DNA from: Bryobacteraceae bacterium
Lineage (GTDB): Bacteria > Acidobacteriota > Terriglobia > Bryobacterales > Bryobacteraceae
DNA: 40,264 nt
Assembly: GCA_030044325.1 (NCBI GenBank)
Contig: JASHWA010000056.1
Location: forward strand, 1 to 40,264
Direction: 5' to 3'
In this document: positions 26,198 to 35,784 of the stretch, one piece after another
Numbering within the stretch: position 1 is the stretch's first letter
Layout of the letters: every line of letters starts with the position of its first letter
The notes under the pieces: model-generated
Told to the model about the DNA's origin: nothing
The model's database searches: none
What the model saw: only the letters and a program-made list of their open reading frames with translations
Made by a program: the position numbers and the translations under genes

Positions 26198-27259
26198 TTA
26201 TTTTGCGTGCAGCGGCGCGATCGAAATCATGCTCAGTCCCGTTATAAACAAGACCAACATCACCACGATGAGCGTCTTGACGCGCAGATTCGCGCCTTTG
26301 AATTCCCGCCACACCAGCAATCCCCACAGCGCGCTGACCATCGTCGCGCCCTGGCCCAGCGCATAGCTGACCGCCGGTCCCACCTGCACCGTAGAGGGCG
26401 TGCTCGCCGCGGCAAAATTGCACAGCGCGCCGGTCATCCACAAAATTCCGCCCACGAGGCCGAACACGTGCTGTTTGACGCCCCCTTGAAAATACGCCAT
26501 GAACTCGACCGGACCGCCCTCCACCGGAAAATTCATGAAAAACGGCAGGTAAAACAGCGACGAAAACAATACCCCTCCGCTGAACAGAAGTCCGATGCCA
26601 TAGGCCGACACGCCTCCATCGCCCTGTCTCGCGATCTCCACCATGGGATAAAACATTCCCATCAAAATTCCGCTGACGATACTCAGCACGATGCCGCGTG
26701 CGGCGCCCGGACCTTTCGGCAATTTTTTCTTGGCGCGCGGATCGGGAGTGAGCGCGGCGGCCTCGGCCGCCTGTTTCGCGTCGACGTAGCCGGTGTAGGC
26801 GAACGCATCGACGATTATCGCCACCAGCACCAGGAACGCTCCGCCGAACAACAGAGGTGCGTAGCCCTGCGGGTTCAAAATGAAGCTCCACACCGTGCCG
26901 ATCACCAGCGCGAGGCCGATCGAGATGGGAAACGCGATGGACAGCCCGGAAACGGAGATCGCCGCGACCAGCAGAAGATTCGCCAGGTTGAAAACCATGC
27001 CCGCTCCCACGGCCCACGCCATCTGGCGCTTGGTCGCGATCAGCAGGTTATCGGAAAAGGTCAGCTCTTGCGGCAGGATCTGGCCTAAGGTGAATGCGGC
27101 CACCACCGCGCAAAGCACCGTGCCGAGCGAATAATCGTAGTAAAACAGCTCGAATCGCCATTTTCCCGCCATCTTTTGAGTATTTGCCCAGGACCCCCAG
27201 CACAGCATGGAGCCGATGAGCAGGAGCAGCGCGCCAAGATACGTAGTCGGCAGCAGCAT
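26198..27259 (-). CDS. RhaT/GRP-type sugar transporter-like membrane protein
   Basis: Ten-TM-like profile; LGALLLLIGSMLCWGSWANTQKMAGKWRFELFYYDYSLGTVLCA. Confidence 0.8.
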   Translation of the reverse strand: MLLPTTYLGALLLLIGSMLCWGSWANTQKMAGKWRFELFYYDYSLGTVLCAVVAAFTLGQILPQELTFSDNLLIATKRQMAWAVGAGMVFNLANLLLVAAISVSGLSIAFPISIGLALVIGTVWSFILNPQGYAPLLFGGAFLVLVAIIVDAFAYTGYVDAKQAAEAAALTPDPRAKKKLPKGPGAARGIVLSIVSGILMGMFYPMVEIARQGDGGVSAYGIGLLFSGGVLFSSLFYLPFFMNFPVEGGPVEFMAYFQGGVKQHVFGLVGGILWMTGALCNFAAASTPSTVQVGPAVSYALGQGATMVSALWGLLVWREFKGANLRVKTLIVVMLVLFITGLSMISIAPLHAK

Positions 27260-27351
27260 AACGGTGAAAAATTCTCTCTTAACTACGGAGAACGTACTAA
27301 AGTTTTGAACAGCCCCTTCCGAACGATGAATAAGCTATATTACACCAACAC

Positions 27352-28494
27352 GTGAAGGAGGCAAGTGTGCGAAGCGCAAAACATTCGCGCATGGTGCGTC
27401 GGGTTTTGGCTCCTGTGATCGTGCTCGCCTCGATCTGCCCCGGCCAGCGCGCCAAACCCTCCTTCGATCCCGAAACCAAAGACGGCCTGCTGATCGAACA
27501 CATCCTGCAGGAGCGCGATCCCGCCGAAAAGCTGCGGTATCTCGAACAGTTCGCCGCGCAGTATCCCTCGCACAACGCCATCGCCTGGGTTTACGATCAG
27601 CTTCAGCCGGCGTATTTCGAGGCGAAGGAATACGAGCAGGCCATGCGCATCGGCGGCCTGCGGCTGGCAATCGAGCCGGACAATCTCGAGGCGGCCAAAA
27701 TTTCGCTGCGCGCCGCCGACGCGGAGAAATCGCCCGGCGAGATCCTCAAATGGGCGGACCGCCTGATGAATGTGGCCAACTCGGTGGCGCAAAAAACTCC
27801 GGCGGAAGCCAAGGAAAGCGAGGAGTACGCCGAGTTTTGCATGTCCACCACGCTGCACTCGGCCGATTTGAAGACGCAGCTCGCGCTGGTCCAGCAACTC
27901 GAGCAGCGCAATCCTTCCACCCGCTTCATCCCCAGTTTCCCCGGCGAATATTTTCGGATCTATCGGGCCATGGGTGACGAAGACAAGGCCGCCGAGATGG
28001 CCGAAAAGGGACTGCCCGCGGATCCCGGCAATATGGACATGCTGCTGACGCTCGCAGAATTCCACGCGCGGCGGGACACGCCCAAGGAGCGTCAACAGGT
28101 GATCGAATATTCCGAGAGGCTGATCGCCGCCGTCGAAAAGGCGCAGCGTCCCGACTCGATCGGCGAGCAGGAGTGGAACAAGCAGAAGGCCGATACGCTC
28201 GGTCTCGCCTACTACATGGGCGGAGTTGCCAGCAGCCTGAACAACAATTTTAGACAGGCCGACCGCATGTTGCGCCAGGCGCTTCCGCACATCCCCGAAA
28301 ACGACCAGAAGATGGCCGCGCTGCTGTATCACCTGGGCATGGCGAATTACCGGCTGGCCGAAGCGGGCACGGATCGCAGCCGCCCGGTGGACGCGGTGCG
28401 TTTCCTGCGCCGCTGCGCAGCGATCCGCAGCCCCTACCAGGAGAACGCGGAGAAAAACCTCGAGGGAATCCGCGCGGAGTACAGTTTGCCGTGA
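27352..28494 (+). CDS. Secreted TPR-like repeat protein
   Basis: AEKLRYLEQFAAQYPSHNAIAWVYDQLQPAYFEAKEYEQAMRIGGLRLAIEPDNLEA helical repeats; start uncertain (27352 GTG or ATG at 27391). Confidence 0.75.
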   Translation: MKEASVRSAKHSRMVRRVLAPVIVLASICPGQRAKPSFDPETKDGLLIEHILQERDPAEKLRYLEQFAAQYPSHNAIAWVYDQLQPAYFEAKEYEQAMRIGGLRLAIEPDNLEAAKISLRAADAEKSPGEILKWADRLMNVANSVAQKTPAEAKESEEYAEFCMSTTLHSADLKTQLALVQQLEQRNPSTRFIPSFPGEYFRIYRAMGDEDKAAEMAEKGLPADPGNMDMLLTLAEFHARRDTPKERQQVIEYSERLIAAVEKAQRPDSIGEQEWNKQKADTLGLAYYMGGVASSLNNNFRQADRMLRQALPHIPENDQKMAALLYHLGMANYRLAEAGTDRSRPVDAVRFLRRCAAIRSPYQENAEKNLEGIRAEYSLP

Positions 28495-29288
28495 GGAGAA
28501 TGGCCGCGTTCATTCGTGGCTGGGAACATTCGCTCGAGCGCGGTGTCTATGTGGGCATGTTCGAGCAATCGATGGTTTTGGACGGCGGCGCTTCGAAGCG
28601 GAGCGGCGCGCTTGCGGCCGCGCTGATGCTTGAAAGCGCCGGCGTGGCCGCGCTGATTTTGATTCCGCTGATTTTCAACCAACGGATCGGAATCGTGCGG
28701 CCGTGGATGCCGCTGACGGTTCCGATTCTGCGCCCGGTTTCCGAGCCTCCCCGCGCGGCCGCAGCCTCGCAAACGCAATCGATGCGAAATGCTTTGACGG
28801 TTCCTCGCGCATTCCACTGGAGCGCGGCGCCTCGCGCCGTTCCGGCCGGGCCGGTGACGATTTCGGGCGATCTTGCGCCGGCCATTGGCGGAATCGGAGG
28901 TTCCACAATCGTCGAAGGACCGCCGTTGACCTCAGGATTGGGAATTTCGACCGAAGTTGCGGCGCCGGTCGCGCGCGCGCCCGTTTCGAAACCTTCCGAG
29001 CCGCAACGCGTCGGCGGGGATGTGCAGGCGGCCAAGCTGATTCGCAAAGTGATTCCCGTTTATCCCGAGCTCGCCAAGCGGGCGCGCATTTCGGGAACAG
29101 TGCGATTGGTCGGCGTGATCGCAAAGGATGGGACGGTGGAGCAGTTGCAAGTGCTGAGCGGCAATCCGCTCCTGGTGCCGGGCGCGGTCGAAGCCGTGCG
29201 GCAATGGATTTACCGGCCGACGATGCTCGACGGCGCGGCGGTGGAAGTGATCGCGCCGATCGACGTGATCTTCACGCTGGCGCAGTGA
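28491..29288 (+). CDS. TonB family protein (energy transducer-like)
   Basis: One TM, Pro-rich linker, C-terminal AKLIRKVIPVYPELAKRARISGTVRLVGVIAKDGTVEQLQVLSGNPLLVPGAVEAVRQWIYRP; start/stop overlap with upstream gene. Confidence 0.9.
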   Translation: MRRMAAFIRGWEHSLERGVYVGMFEQSMVLDGGASKRSGALAAALMLESAGVAALILIPLIFNQRIGIVRPWMPLTVPILRPVSEPPRAAAASQTQSMRNALTVPRAFHWSAAPRAVPAGPVTISGDLAPAIGGIGGSTIVEGPPLTSGLGISTEVAAPVARAPVSKPSEPQRVGGDVQAAKLIRKVIPVYPELAKRARISGTVRLVGVIAKDGTVEQLQVLSGNPLLVPGAVEAVRQWIYRPTMLDGAAVEVIAPIDVIFTLAQ

Positions 29289-29435
29289 CCGGCACGCCCC
29301 GTCGTAAACGTCGGCGTGCGAGCCGCGCCAGCAAGGGCGCGGGTTTTGCCCTCCTCGTCCCACGGACTCGTCGAGGAACGCAGCGTCGGAACCCGTTACC
29401 GATCGCCGTTCCCATGCAGTCTGGCACAATGAAGG

Positions 29436-31094
29436 GTGCGACTCTTTCTTCTGATGAGCATCCTTGCTGTTGCCGGGTCCGCGGAATCGCTTTCGGACCG
29501 CTTTTTCGACGAATACTATTTTCCGTTCAATCCCAGCGGCGCGACCTCGGCCGGAATTCATAAATACGACGGGAAGCTCGAGGATTTTTCGAAAAGCGGA
29601 ATCCAGAAGCGGATCGCGGTTCTGCACAAGTTCGAACCCGAATTCGAGAAGCAACCCGCGACGCCCGATCGCGACCTGGTGCTGAACTACATTCGCGCGG
29701 CGCTGCTCGATCTTGAAACCATCCGGAGCTGGGAAAAAAATCCCGACAACTATTCAAGCGGGATCGCTTCGAGCGCTTTCACCATCATGAGCCGGACGTT
29801 CGCGCCTCCGGATGTTCGTTTGAAGGCTTTGATTTCGCGCGAACGGGCCATGCCCCAGGTTTTGATGGACGCGCGCGGGAATCTGAACGATCCGCCGAAA
29901 ATCTTCACCGAGATCGCGATCGAGCAGCTTCCCGGGATCGTCGCGTTTTTTGAGCACGATGTTCCGCTGGCATTCAATGAGGCGAAAGACGCGAAGCTGC
30001 TCGAGGAATTTCACGCGTCCAACGCGGCGGTGATCGCGGCCCTCGGAGATTACGAAAAGTTTCTGAAGACGGACCTGCTGGCGCGATCGAACGGCGATTT
30101 CCGGCTGGGCGCGGAGAATTTTTCGAAGAAACTCGAGTACGAGGAGATGGTCGATATTCCGCTCGACCGGCTGCCCGAGATCGGGTTCAACGATCTGCGG
30201 GCGAATCAGCGGAAATTGAAAGAGGTCGCGGCGCAGATCGATCCCAAGAAAACGCCGCGCGAGGTGCTGGACGATCTTGAAAAGGATCATCCGCCGGCGG
30301 ACCAGCTTTTGCAGGCGTTTCGCGACGAATGCGTGAAGCTGCGCGACTTCATCGTCGCGAAAAAAATCATCACGCTGCCTTCGACTACGCTGCCGATTTT
30401 AGAAGAGACGCCCCCGTTTGCGCGCGCGCTGACCTTCGCTTCGATGGATACGCCCGGGCCGTACGAAAAGGTCGCCAAACAGGCGTATTTCAACGTCACG
30501 CTGCCGGAAAAGGACTGGCCCGCGGCGCGCGTTGAAGATTACATGCATGCCTTCAATCGCGGAACGATTCTCAGCACCGCCGATCACGAGGCGTATCCGG
30601 GGCATTACGTGCAGTTTTTGTGGATGCATCGGGTGCACTCGCGGGTGCGCAAACTGCTCGGAGCGAATTCGAACGCGGAGGGTTGGGCGCATTACTGCGA
30701 GCAGATGATTTTGGACGAAGGATTTTCAGACGACCCCAAGATGCGTCTGGGCCAGTTGCAGGACGCGCTTTTGCGCGACGCGCGGTTCATCGTCGGAATC
30801 GAGATGCACACGGGCAAGATGACCATGGAGCAGGGCGTGGAGTTTTTCGAAAAGGAAGGCTACCAGCCGCATGAGTCGGCGGACAAAGAAACCAAGCGCG
30901 GGACGTCGGACCCGACTTATCTTTATTACACGCTGGGAAAGCTTCAGATCCTGAAATTGCGCGAGGACTATCGCGCCATGAAGGGCGCCGGCTTCTCACT
31001 CGAGCAGTTCCACGACGCGTTTATGGAGCAGGGATTTCCGCCGATAAAAATCGTGAGGCGGGCGCTTCTCGGAAACGACTCGCCGACGTTGTAA
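29436..31094 (+). CDS. DUF885 family protein (secreted peptidase-like)
   Basis: Signal peptide; DHEAYPGHYVQFLWMHRVHSRVRKLLGANSNAEGWAHYCEQMILDEGF. Confidence 0.9.
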   Translation: MRLFLLMSILAVAGSAESLSDRFFDEYYFPFNPSGATSAGIHKYDGKLEDFSKSGIQKRIAVLHKFEPEFEKQPATPDRDLVLNYIRAALLDLETIRSWEKNPDNYSSGIASSAFTIMSRTFAPPDVRLKALISRERAMPQVLMDARGNLNDPPKIFTEIAIEQLPGIVAFFEHDVPLAFNEAKDAKLLEEFHASNAAVIAALGDYEKFLKTDLLARSNGDFRLGAENFSKKLEYEEMVDIPLDRLPEIGFNDLRANQRKLKEVAAQIDPKKTPREVLDDLEKDHPPADQLLQAFRDECVKLRDFIVAKKIITLPSTTLPILEETPPFARALTFASMDTPGPYEKVAKQAYFNVTLPEKDWPAARVEDYMHAFNRGTILSTADHEAYPGHYVQFLWMHRVHSRVRKLLGANSNAEGWAHYCEQMILDEGFSDDPKMRLGQLQDALLRDARFIVGIEMHTGKMTMEQGVEFFEKEGYQPHESADKETKRGTSDPTYLYYTLGKLQILKLREDYRAMKGAGFSLEQFHDAFMEQGFPPIKIVRRALLGNDSPTL

Positions 31095-31109
31095 GGTGAG
31101 CGGAATCGC

Positions 31110-31370
31110 TCACCGCGCGCGCATACGTGCGGCGATCGCCAGGCACACGCCCGCCATGATGCCGATGATCCACAGACGGCGCGCACGGCCGCCCTGCGAA
31201 CCGCCCATATCGGATCGCTTGGCGGTCTGCCAGAGATGATCGAGCTCGTCGATGACCCGCTCGCCCGCGTTAAACATCTGCCGGCCCGAATCGATGACAT
31301 GATGCAACGTTTCGCTGGCTTGATCCACCTCGGCATGCGCCATCTGACGGTTTACTTCTTGAGTTGGCAT
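31110..31370 (-). CDS. Small single-TM hypothetical protein
   Basis: MPTQEVNRQMAHAEVDQASETLHHVIDSGRQMF...RARRLWIIGIMAGVCLAIAARMRAR. Confidence 0.5.
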   Translation of the reverse strand: MPTQEVNRQMAHAEVDQASETLHHVIDSGRQMFNAGERVIDELDHLWQTAKRSDMGGSQGGRARRLWIIGIMAGVCLAIAARMRAR

Positions 31371-31413
31371 ACGGGTAAGACGCTTCAAGGAGCGATCGTG
31401 AAACACGGTAACG

Positions 31414-32868
31414 TCACTGCGAAAGTTTCCGGACCGCGCTCTGCACCACCGCATCCCGCTGCATTTCGATCTCATCGCCCTTGGCGACGCCGAAGGCCAG
31501 ATTGGTCAGATCCTGCTTCAGGCGGCTCTGAATCCAGTCGCGATGGCTGATCCACTCGGCGGGGCCGGGCTGGATGCGATTTTCCGAGAGGAACAGCTGC
31601 AGCTCGTCGAGCATTTCCGGCGTGACTTCGAAATTTTCCTGGAGCGTGTGTTTTTCCAGATATTGGCCGGCGAACTTGGTGATCGCGCCGGTGGCTTCGA
31701 GCACCATGGTCAGACGATCGATGGGATCGCGCTCCACCACCTGGTCCGGCTCGATTCCGCCTCCGCCGTGAACTTCGCGGCCCGAATCTGTGTGGAATGT
31801 GCCTTGGGTCTGGCTGGTGGCGGCATCGAGCGTTCCGCCATGGAGCGGCTTTTGAATCGACCGCCCACTGGGAGTGTAATAATACGCGACGGTGAGCGCC
31901 ATTCCGCTGTTGCCGGAGAGCGGAAAAACGTTTTGCACGAGTCCTTTTCCGTAGCTCGGCGTGCCGAAGACGCTGGCGCGGTCGTGATCCTGGAGCGCGC
32001 CGGTGACAATCTCCGATGCGCTGGCGGTTTTCCCGTTGATCAGAACGGCCAGCGGAAATTTGTACGGCGCAGCCAGCTTGGGGACGTGAACTTCCTGCGT
32101 TTTCTGCGCCCGGCCTTTGATGGTGAACACCAGCTGATCGGGCGCCAGGAACAGTGACGCGACTTCGAGCGCGGCTTCGGCCACGCCGCCGGGATTGTCG
32201 CGCAGGTCCATAACCAGTCCTTTTAAATTCGTCCCGCCGAGCTTTTCGATGGTGTCTTTGACCAGCCCGCCGGTCGCCTGATCGAAGCTGGTGACGCGGA
32301 TGTAGCCGATCGAGGGCGTAAGCATGAAGGCGCGATCTACACTGGGCGAATCCATGAGCGCCGGTTCGAGCGTGACGTGGAAGACGCGGGCGTTGCGCAG
32401 CACATCGAGCTCGGCTTTCTGCTGGCGCGCGATGGTGAGAAGCTGCACCAGCTGATCGAATTCGAGACGCGCGAGAATGTAGCCGTTGATGGCGAGGATC
32501 TCGTCGCCCGGCGCGAGACCGGCTTTTTCCGACGGCGTTCCGGCCATGGCTTGCAGAATGATCACGCGGCCGGGCAGAACGCTGACGATGCTGCCAAATC
32601 CTTTGTGCTCGCTGTTCTGCATTTCCTTGAGCTGCTGGAACTGGCCGGGATCGAAGAAAATCGAATGCGGATCGAGGGTTCGCAGCATGCCCGGAATCGC
32701 GCCCTGATACAGCAGAACGTTGGGATCGGCGGCGTCGGCCGCGTTCTGGTCGACGGCGACAAACACGTCGACCAGTTTCTTGAGCTGCCGCGCGAGTTCG
32801 TCGCCGGCATCGGATTCTTGGGCTGCGGACGGGATCGTGAACAGGAGCAGGAGAGCGAAGAATCGCAC
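31414..32868 (-). CDS. S41 family C-terminal processing-like peptidase
   Basis: PDZ + S41: GFGSIVSVLPGRVIILQAMAGTPSEKAGLAPGDEILAINGY...LVMDLRDNPGGV...NGKTASASEIVTGALQDHDRASVFGTPSYGKGLVQ; start chosen at GTG (VRFFALLLLFTIPSAAQ). Confidence 0.9.
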   Translation of the reverse strand: MRFFALLLLFTIPSAAQESDAGDELARQLKKLVDVFVAVDQNAADAADPNVLLYQGAIPGMLRTLDPHSIFFDPGQFQQLKEMQNSEHKGFGSIVSVLPGRVIILQAMAGTPSEKAGLAPGDEILAINGYILARLEFDQLVQLLTIARQQKAELDVLRNARVFHVTLEPALMDSPSVDRAFMLTPSIGYIRVTSFDQATGGLVKDTIEKLGGTNLKGLVMDLRDNPGGVAEAALEVASLFLAPDQLVFTIKGRAQKTQEVHVPKLAAPYKFPLAVLINGKTASASEIVTGALQDHDRASVFGTPSYGKGLVQNVFPLSGNSGMALTVAYYYTPSGRSIQKPLHGGTLDAATSQTQGTFHTDSGREVHGGGGIEPDQVVERDPIDRLTMVLEATGAITKFAGQYLEKHTLQENFEVTPEMLDELQLFLSENRIQPGPAEWISHRDWIQSRLKQDLTNLAFGVAKGDEIEMQRDAVVQSAVRKLSQ

Positions 32869-32972
32869 GCACTTACCCACCTGCCGTGTCTGTGTGAGAG
32901 CCCGCCCAAAACCGCTCCCTACGGTCGGGGTTTTAGAGAAATGTCTTCCGCCTTTTGGGAGCGACGTCATGA

Positions 32973-33950
32973 TTACCTGGAATAACGAATCGTTTGTTTT
33001 TCTCGATGACGCTCGACCGCGAGCTCGATCAGGCGATCGATAAGCTGCGCGTACGGAAGACCGCTCGCTTCCCACATTTTCGGATACATGCTGATGGATG
33101 TGAACCCCGGGATGGTGTTGATCTCGTTGATAAAAAATCTTTGCGTGGCCGATTCCATCAGGAAATCGACTCTCGCCATGCCTTCGCAATCGACCGCTTT
33201 ATAACATTCGACTGCGAGGCCGCGGATTTTTTCGGTTTGTTTCGCGTTGAGATCTGCCGGGACGATGGTTTGCGCTTTGTCGAGCAGATATTTGTCTTCG
33301 TAGTCGTAGAATTCGCGTGAAGGGAGGATTTCGCAGGGGAGCGATGCGACGGGATTTTCGTTGCCGAGCACGGAGCATTCGAATTCGCGGCCTGCGATCC
33401 CACGCTCGACGATGATTTTGCGGTCGAACTCGGCGGCCAGCTCCAGCGCGGAGAGCAGCTCTTCGCACGTTTTCGCTTTCGAGACGCCGACCGAGGAGCC
33501 CAGATTGGCGGGCTTGACGAACACCGGGAATGGGAATCGGCCGCACACGTCTTCGCGCTTGTACTGGTCGCGGCGCAGGCTGAGGGACTCGACGACGGGC
33601 AGGCCGGCTTCCGAGATCAGACGTTTCATGATCTCTTTATCCATCGATACCGACGACGCGAGCACGCCCGCGCCGACGTAGGCCAGATCGGCGAGCTCGA
33701 GCAGGCCCTGAACTGTGCCGTCTTCGCCGAAAGTTCCGTGCAGCACCGGAAAAACGACGTCGATTCCGCCGTTCGCGCCGGGTTCGGGCGAGATGGCGCG
33801 CGGGGTCCAGCGGCCGTTTTTGTCGATCAGGATGCGCTCGACGTCATAGCGCGATGGATCCATCGCGGCGATCACCGACTCGGCCGAGCGCAGCGAAACT
33901 TCGTGCTCGCCCGTGCGGCCTCCGTAGAGAACGGCTACGCGTAGCTTCAT
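32973..33950 (-). CDS. ddl: D-alanine--D-alanine ligase
   Basis: VAVLYGGRTGEHEVSLRSAESV...FPVLHGTFGEDGTVQGLLELADLAYVGAGVLASSVSMDKEIMK...EINTIPGFTSISMYPKMWEASGL. Confidence 0.97.
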   Translation of the reverse strand: MKLRVAVLYGGRTGEHEVSLRSAESVIAAMDPSRYDVERILIDKNGRWTPRAISPEPGANGGIDVVFPVLHGTFGEDGTVQGLLELADLAYVGAGVLASSVSMDKEIMKRLISEAGLPVVESLSLRRDQYKREDVCGRFPFPVFVKPANLGSSVGVSKAKTCEELLSALELAAEFDRKIIVERGIAGREFECSVLGNENPVASLPCEILPSREFYDYEDKYLLDKAQTIVPADLNAKQTEKIRGLAVECYKAVDCEGMARVDFLMESATQRFFINEINTIPGFTSISMYPKMWEASGLPYAQLIDRLIELAVERHREKQTIRYSR

Positions 33951-34861
33951 AGAATTCGTTTTCCCATGGCGGACATAATCAGTTCGACGGCCAGCAGCGC
34001 CGTCCGGTTCACTTCATCGATCACCGGATTCACTTCGACAACTTCGATCGACGTCATCGCGCCGGCATCGCAGATGGTTTCCATGGCCAGGTGCGATTCG
34101 CGGTAGGTGATGCCGCCCCGGACGGGCGTGCCCACTCCCGGTGCTTCCTGCGGATCGACGGCGTCCATATCGAAAGAAAGGTGAAAGCCTCCGGTCCCGC
34201 GAGTGGCGTGGCCGATCGCTTCTTCCATGACGCTGCGCAGCCCGCGCTCGTCGATATCGCGCATGGTGAAAGGATGGACGCCCGCCCCGCGCACGTTCTG
34301 GCGCTCGATCTCATCGACGCTGCGCAGGCCGACGATGGCCACGTTTTCGGGCGAAACCATGGGACAGAAGCCGGCCAGGTTCGCGAGCTCGCGCGGGCCA
34401 AGGCCCACGATACAGGCGAGCGGCATGCCGTGCACGTTGCCGCTGGGGCTCGATTCCGGCGTGTTCATGTCGGCGTGGGCGTCGATCCAGATCAAGCCGA
34501 TTTTTTCCGCGCGCTGGTGAAACACGGCGGACATTCCGGCCACCGTCCCCATCGCCACCGAATGATCGCCGCCGAGCACCAGCGGAACCCGGCCGTTTTC
34601 CGCGGCCTTTTCGACCATCCGGGCGAGTCGCGCGCAGGTGTGCGCGATTTGCGGCAGATAGCGGGCGTTTTCGGCTCCGACGGGCAGGCTCTCGGGCTGA
34701 TCGACGACGATGTTTCCTAAATCTTCTACTTCGTATCCGAGCGAGGCGATTTTTTCGTTGAGCCCCGCCACGCGCAGCGCCGAGGGTCCCATATCGACGC
34801 CCCGGCGGCCGGCGCCGAGATCCATGGGAGCGCCGATGATGGCAATGTGCGATTGGCGCAT
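33947..34861 (-). CDS. rocF: Arginase
   Basis: IGAPMDLGAGRRGVDMGPSALR...LGGDHSVAMGT...IWIDAHADMNTPESSPSGNVHGMPLA...LSFDMDAVDPQEAPGVGTPVRGGITYRE. Confidence 0.96.
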   Translation of the reverse strand: MRQSHIAIIGAPMDLGAGRRGVDMGPSALRVAGLNEKIASLGYEVEDLGNIVVDQPESLPVGAENARYLPQIAHTCARLARMVEKAAENGRVPLVLGGDHSVAMGTVAGMSAVFHQRAEKIGLIWIDAHADMNTPESSPSGNVHGMPLACIVGLGPRELANLAGFCPMVSPENVAIVGLRSVDEIERQNVRGAGVHPFTMRDIDERGLRSVMEEAIGHATRGTGGFHLSFDMDAVDPQEAPGVGTPVRGGITYRESHLAMETICDAGAMTSIEVVEVNPVIDEVNRTALLAVELIMSAMGKRIL

Positions 34862-34900
34862 CTACAAATCACAATTATCCCAGCATGCGGTTGGCGGTGT

Positions 34901-34975
34901 GTAGTTCGTCGTCGCGGATTGACGTATCGCGCCCTCTCGCGTAAACGCGACGACTAACCACTAACGACGAACTAC
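34901..34975. repeat. Inverted repeat between arginase and enoyl-CoA hydratase genes
   Basis: GTAGTTCGTCGT (34901-34912) and ACGACGAACTAC (34964-34975), perfect 12-bp arms; right arm includes the ECH stop codon. Confidence 0.75.
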
Positions 34976-35739
34976 GAACCGGACGAATCCCGTTTGCGGT
35001 TCAGGAAGGACTCCATCATCCGCCGCGGCTCATCTGTAATGAAAGCTCCGCCAAAAATCGAGATCCCGGCTTCGATCGCCGCGGCCAGCGGCAGTTCTTC
35101 CCAACGTCGCATCAACTGTTTTTGCAAACGGATGGCGTTGGGGCCGGTTTTGAGTATCGAATCGACGGTTCTTTCGAGAGCGCGCCCCAGATCCGGGGCC
35201 GCGACGACCTGGTCCACCAGTCCCCAGCTTTCGGCTTCGCGCGCGCCGTGGATTTCGCCCAGCAGCATCAGGCGCCGCGCCCGCCCCCAGCCGATCAGGC
35301 GCGGAAGAATCGCGGCTTCGATCACCGACGGAATCCCTACGCGGACTTCCGGCATTCCGAACTGCGCGGTTTCCGCGGCGATGCGCAGGTCGCAGGACGC
35401 GGCGATCTCGAGTCCCGCGCCCAGCGCGTACCCGCAGATGCCGGCGATCGAAGGGCACGGCAGGTCGCGCAGCGCCTGGCAGCAGCGGTGGAGCAGCGTA
35501 ATGAATTCGCGCGCGCCGGCCGGGTCAAGGCGCGACATCTCTTCGACATCCGCTCCGCCGATGAACGCCTTTCCGCCCGCGCCGGTCACGATGACGGCGC
35601 GCAGGGTATCGTCGGCGGCGATCTCGTCCACGCGGTCCGCAAAATCGCGCAGGTGCGCGCGGTCCAAGACGTTCAGCTTGCGCTGGTTATCGATGCTAAG
35701 GTGGGCGACGGCGCGCTGGTCGATTCCTAACGAAATCAT
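34972..35739 (-). CDS. Enoyl-CoA hydratase/isomerase family protein
   Basis: AVIVTGAGGKAFIGGADVEEMSRLD...LPCPSIAGICGYALGAGLEIAASCDLRIAAETAQFGMPEVRVGIPSVIEAAILPRLIG. Confidence 0.95.
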   Translation of the reverse strand: MISLGIDQRAVAHLSIDNQRKLNVLDRAHLRDFADRVDEIAADDTLRAVIVTGAGGKAFIGGADVEEMSRLDPAGAREFITLLHRCCQALRDLPCPSIAGICGYALGAGLEIAASCDLRIAAETAQFGMPEVRVGIPSVIEAAILPRLIGWGRARRLMLLGEIHGAREAESWGLVDQVVAAPDLGRALERTVDSILKTGPNAIRLQKQLMRRWEELPLAAAIEAGISIFGGAFITDEPRRMMESFLNRKRDSSGS

Positions 35740-35784
35740 AAGGTCCTCGTCTGTTGTTATACTCAAAGCGGCAGGAGGTCAAGC

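Noticed and set aside
31472-32872. 466-aa minus-strand ORF in another frame of the S41 gene
   Set aside because: Arg-rich out-of-frame shadow of the well-supported S41 peptidase at 31414-32868.
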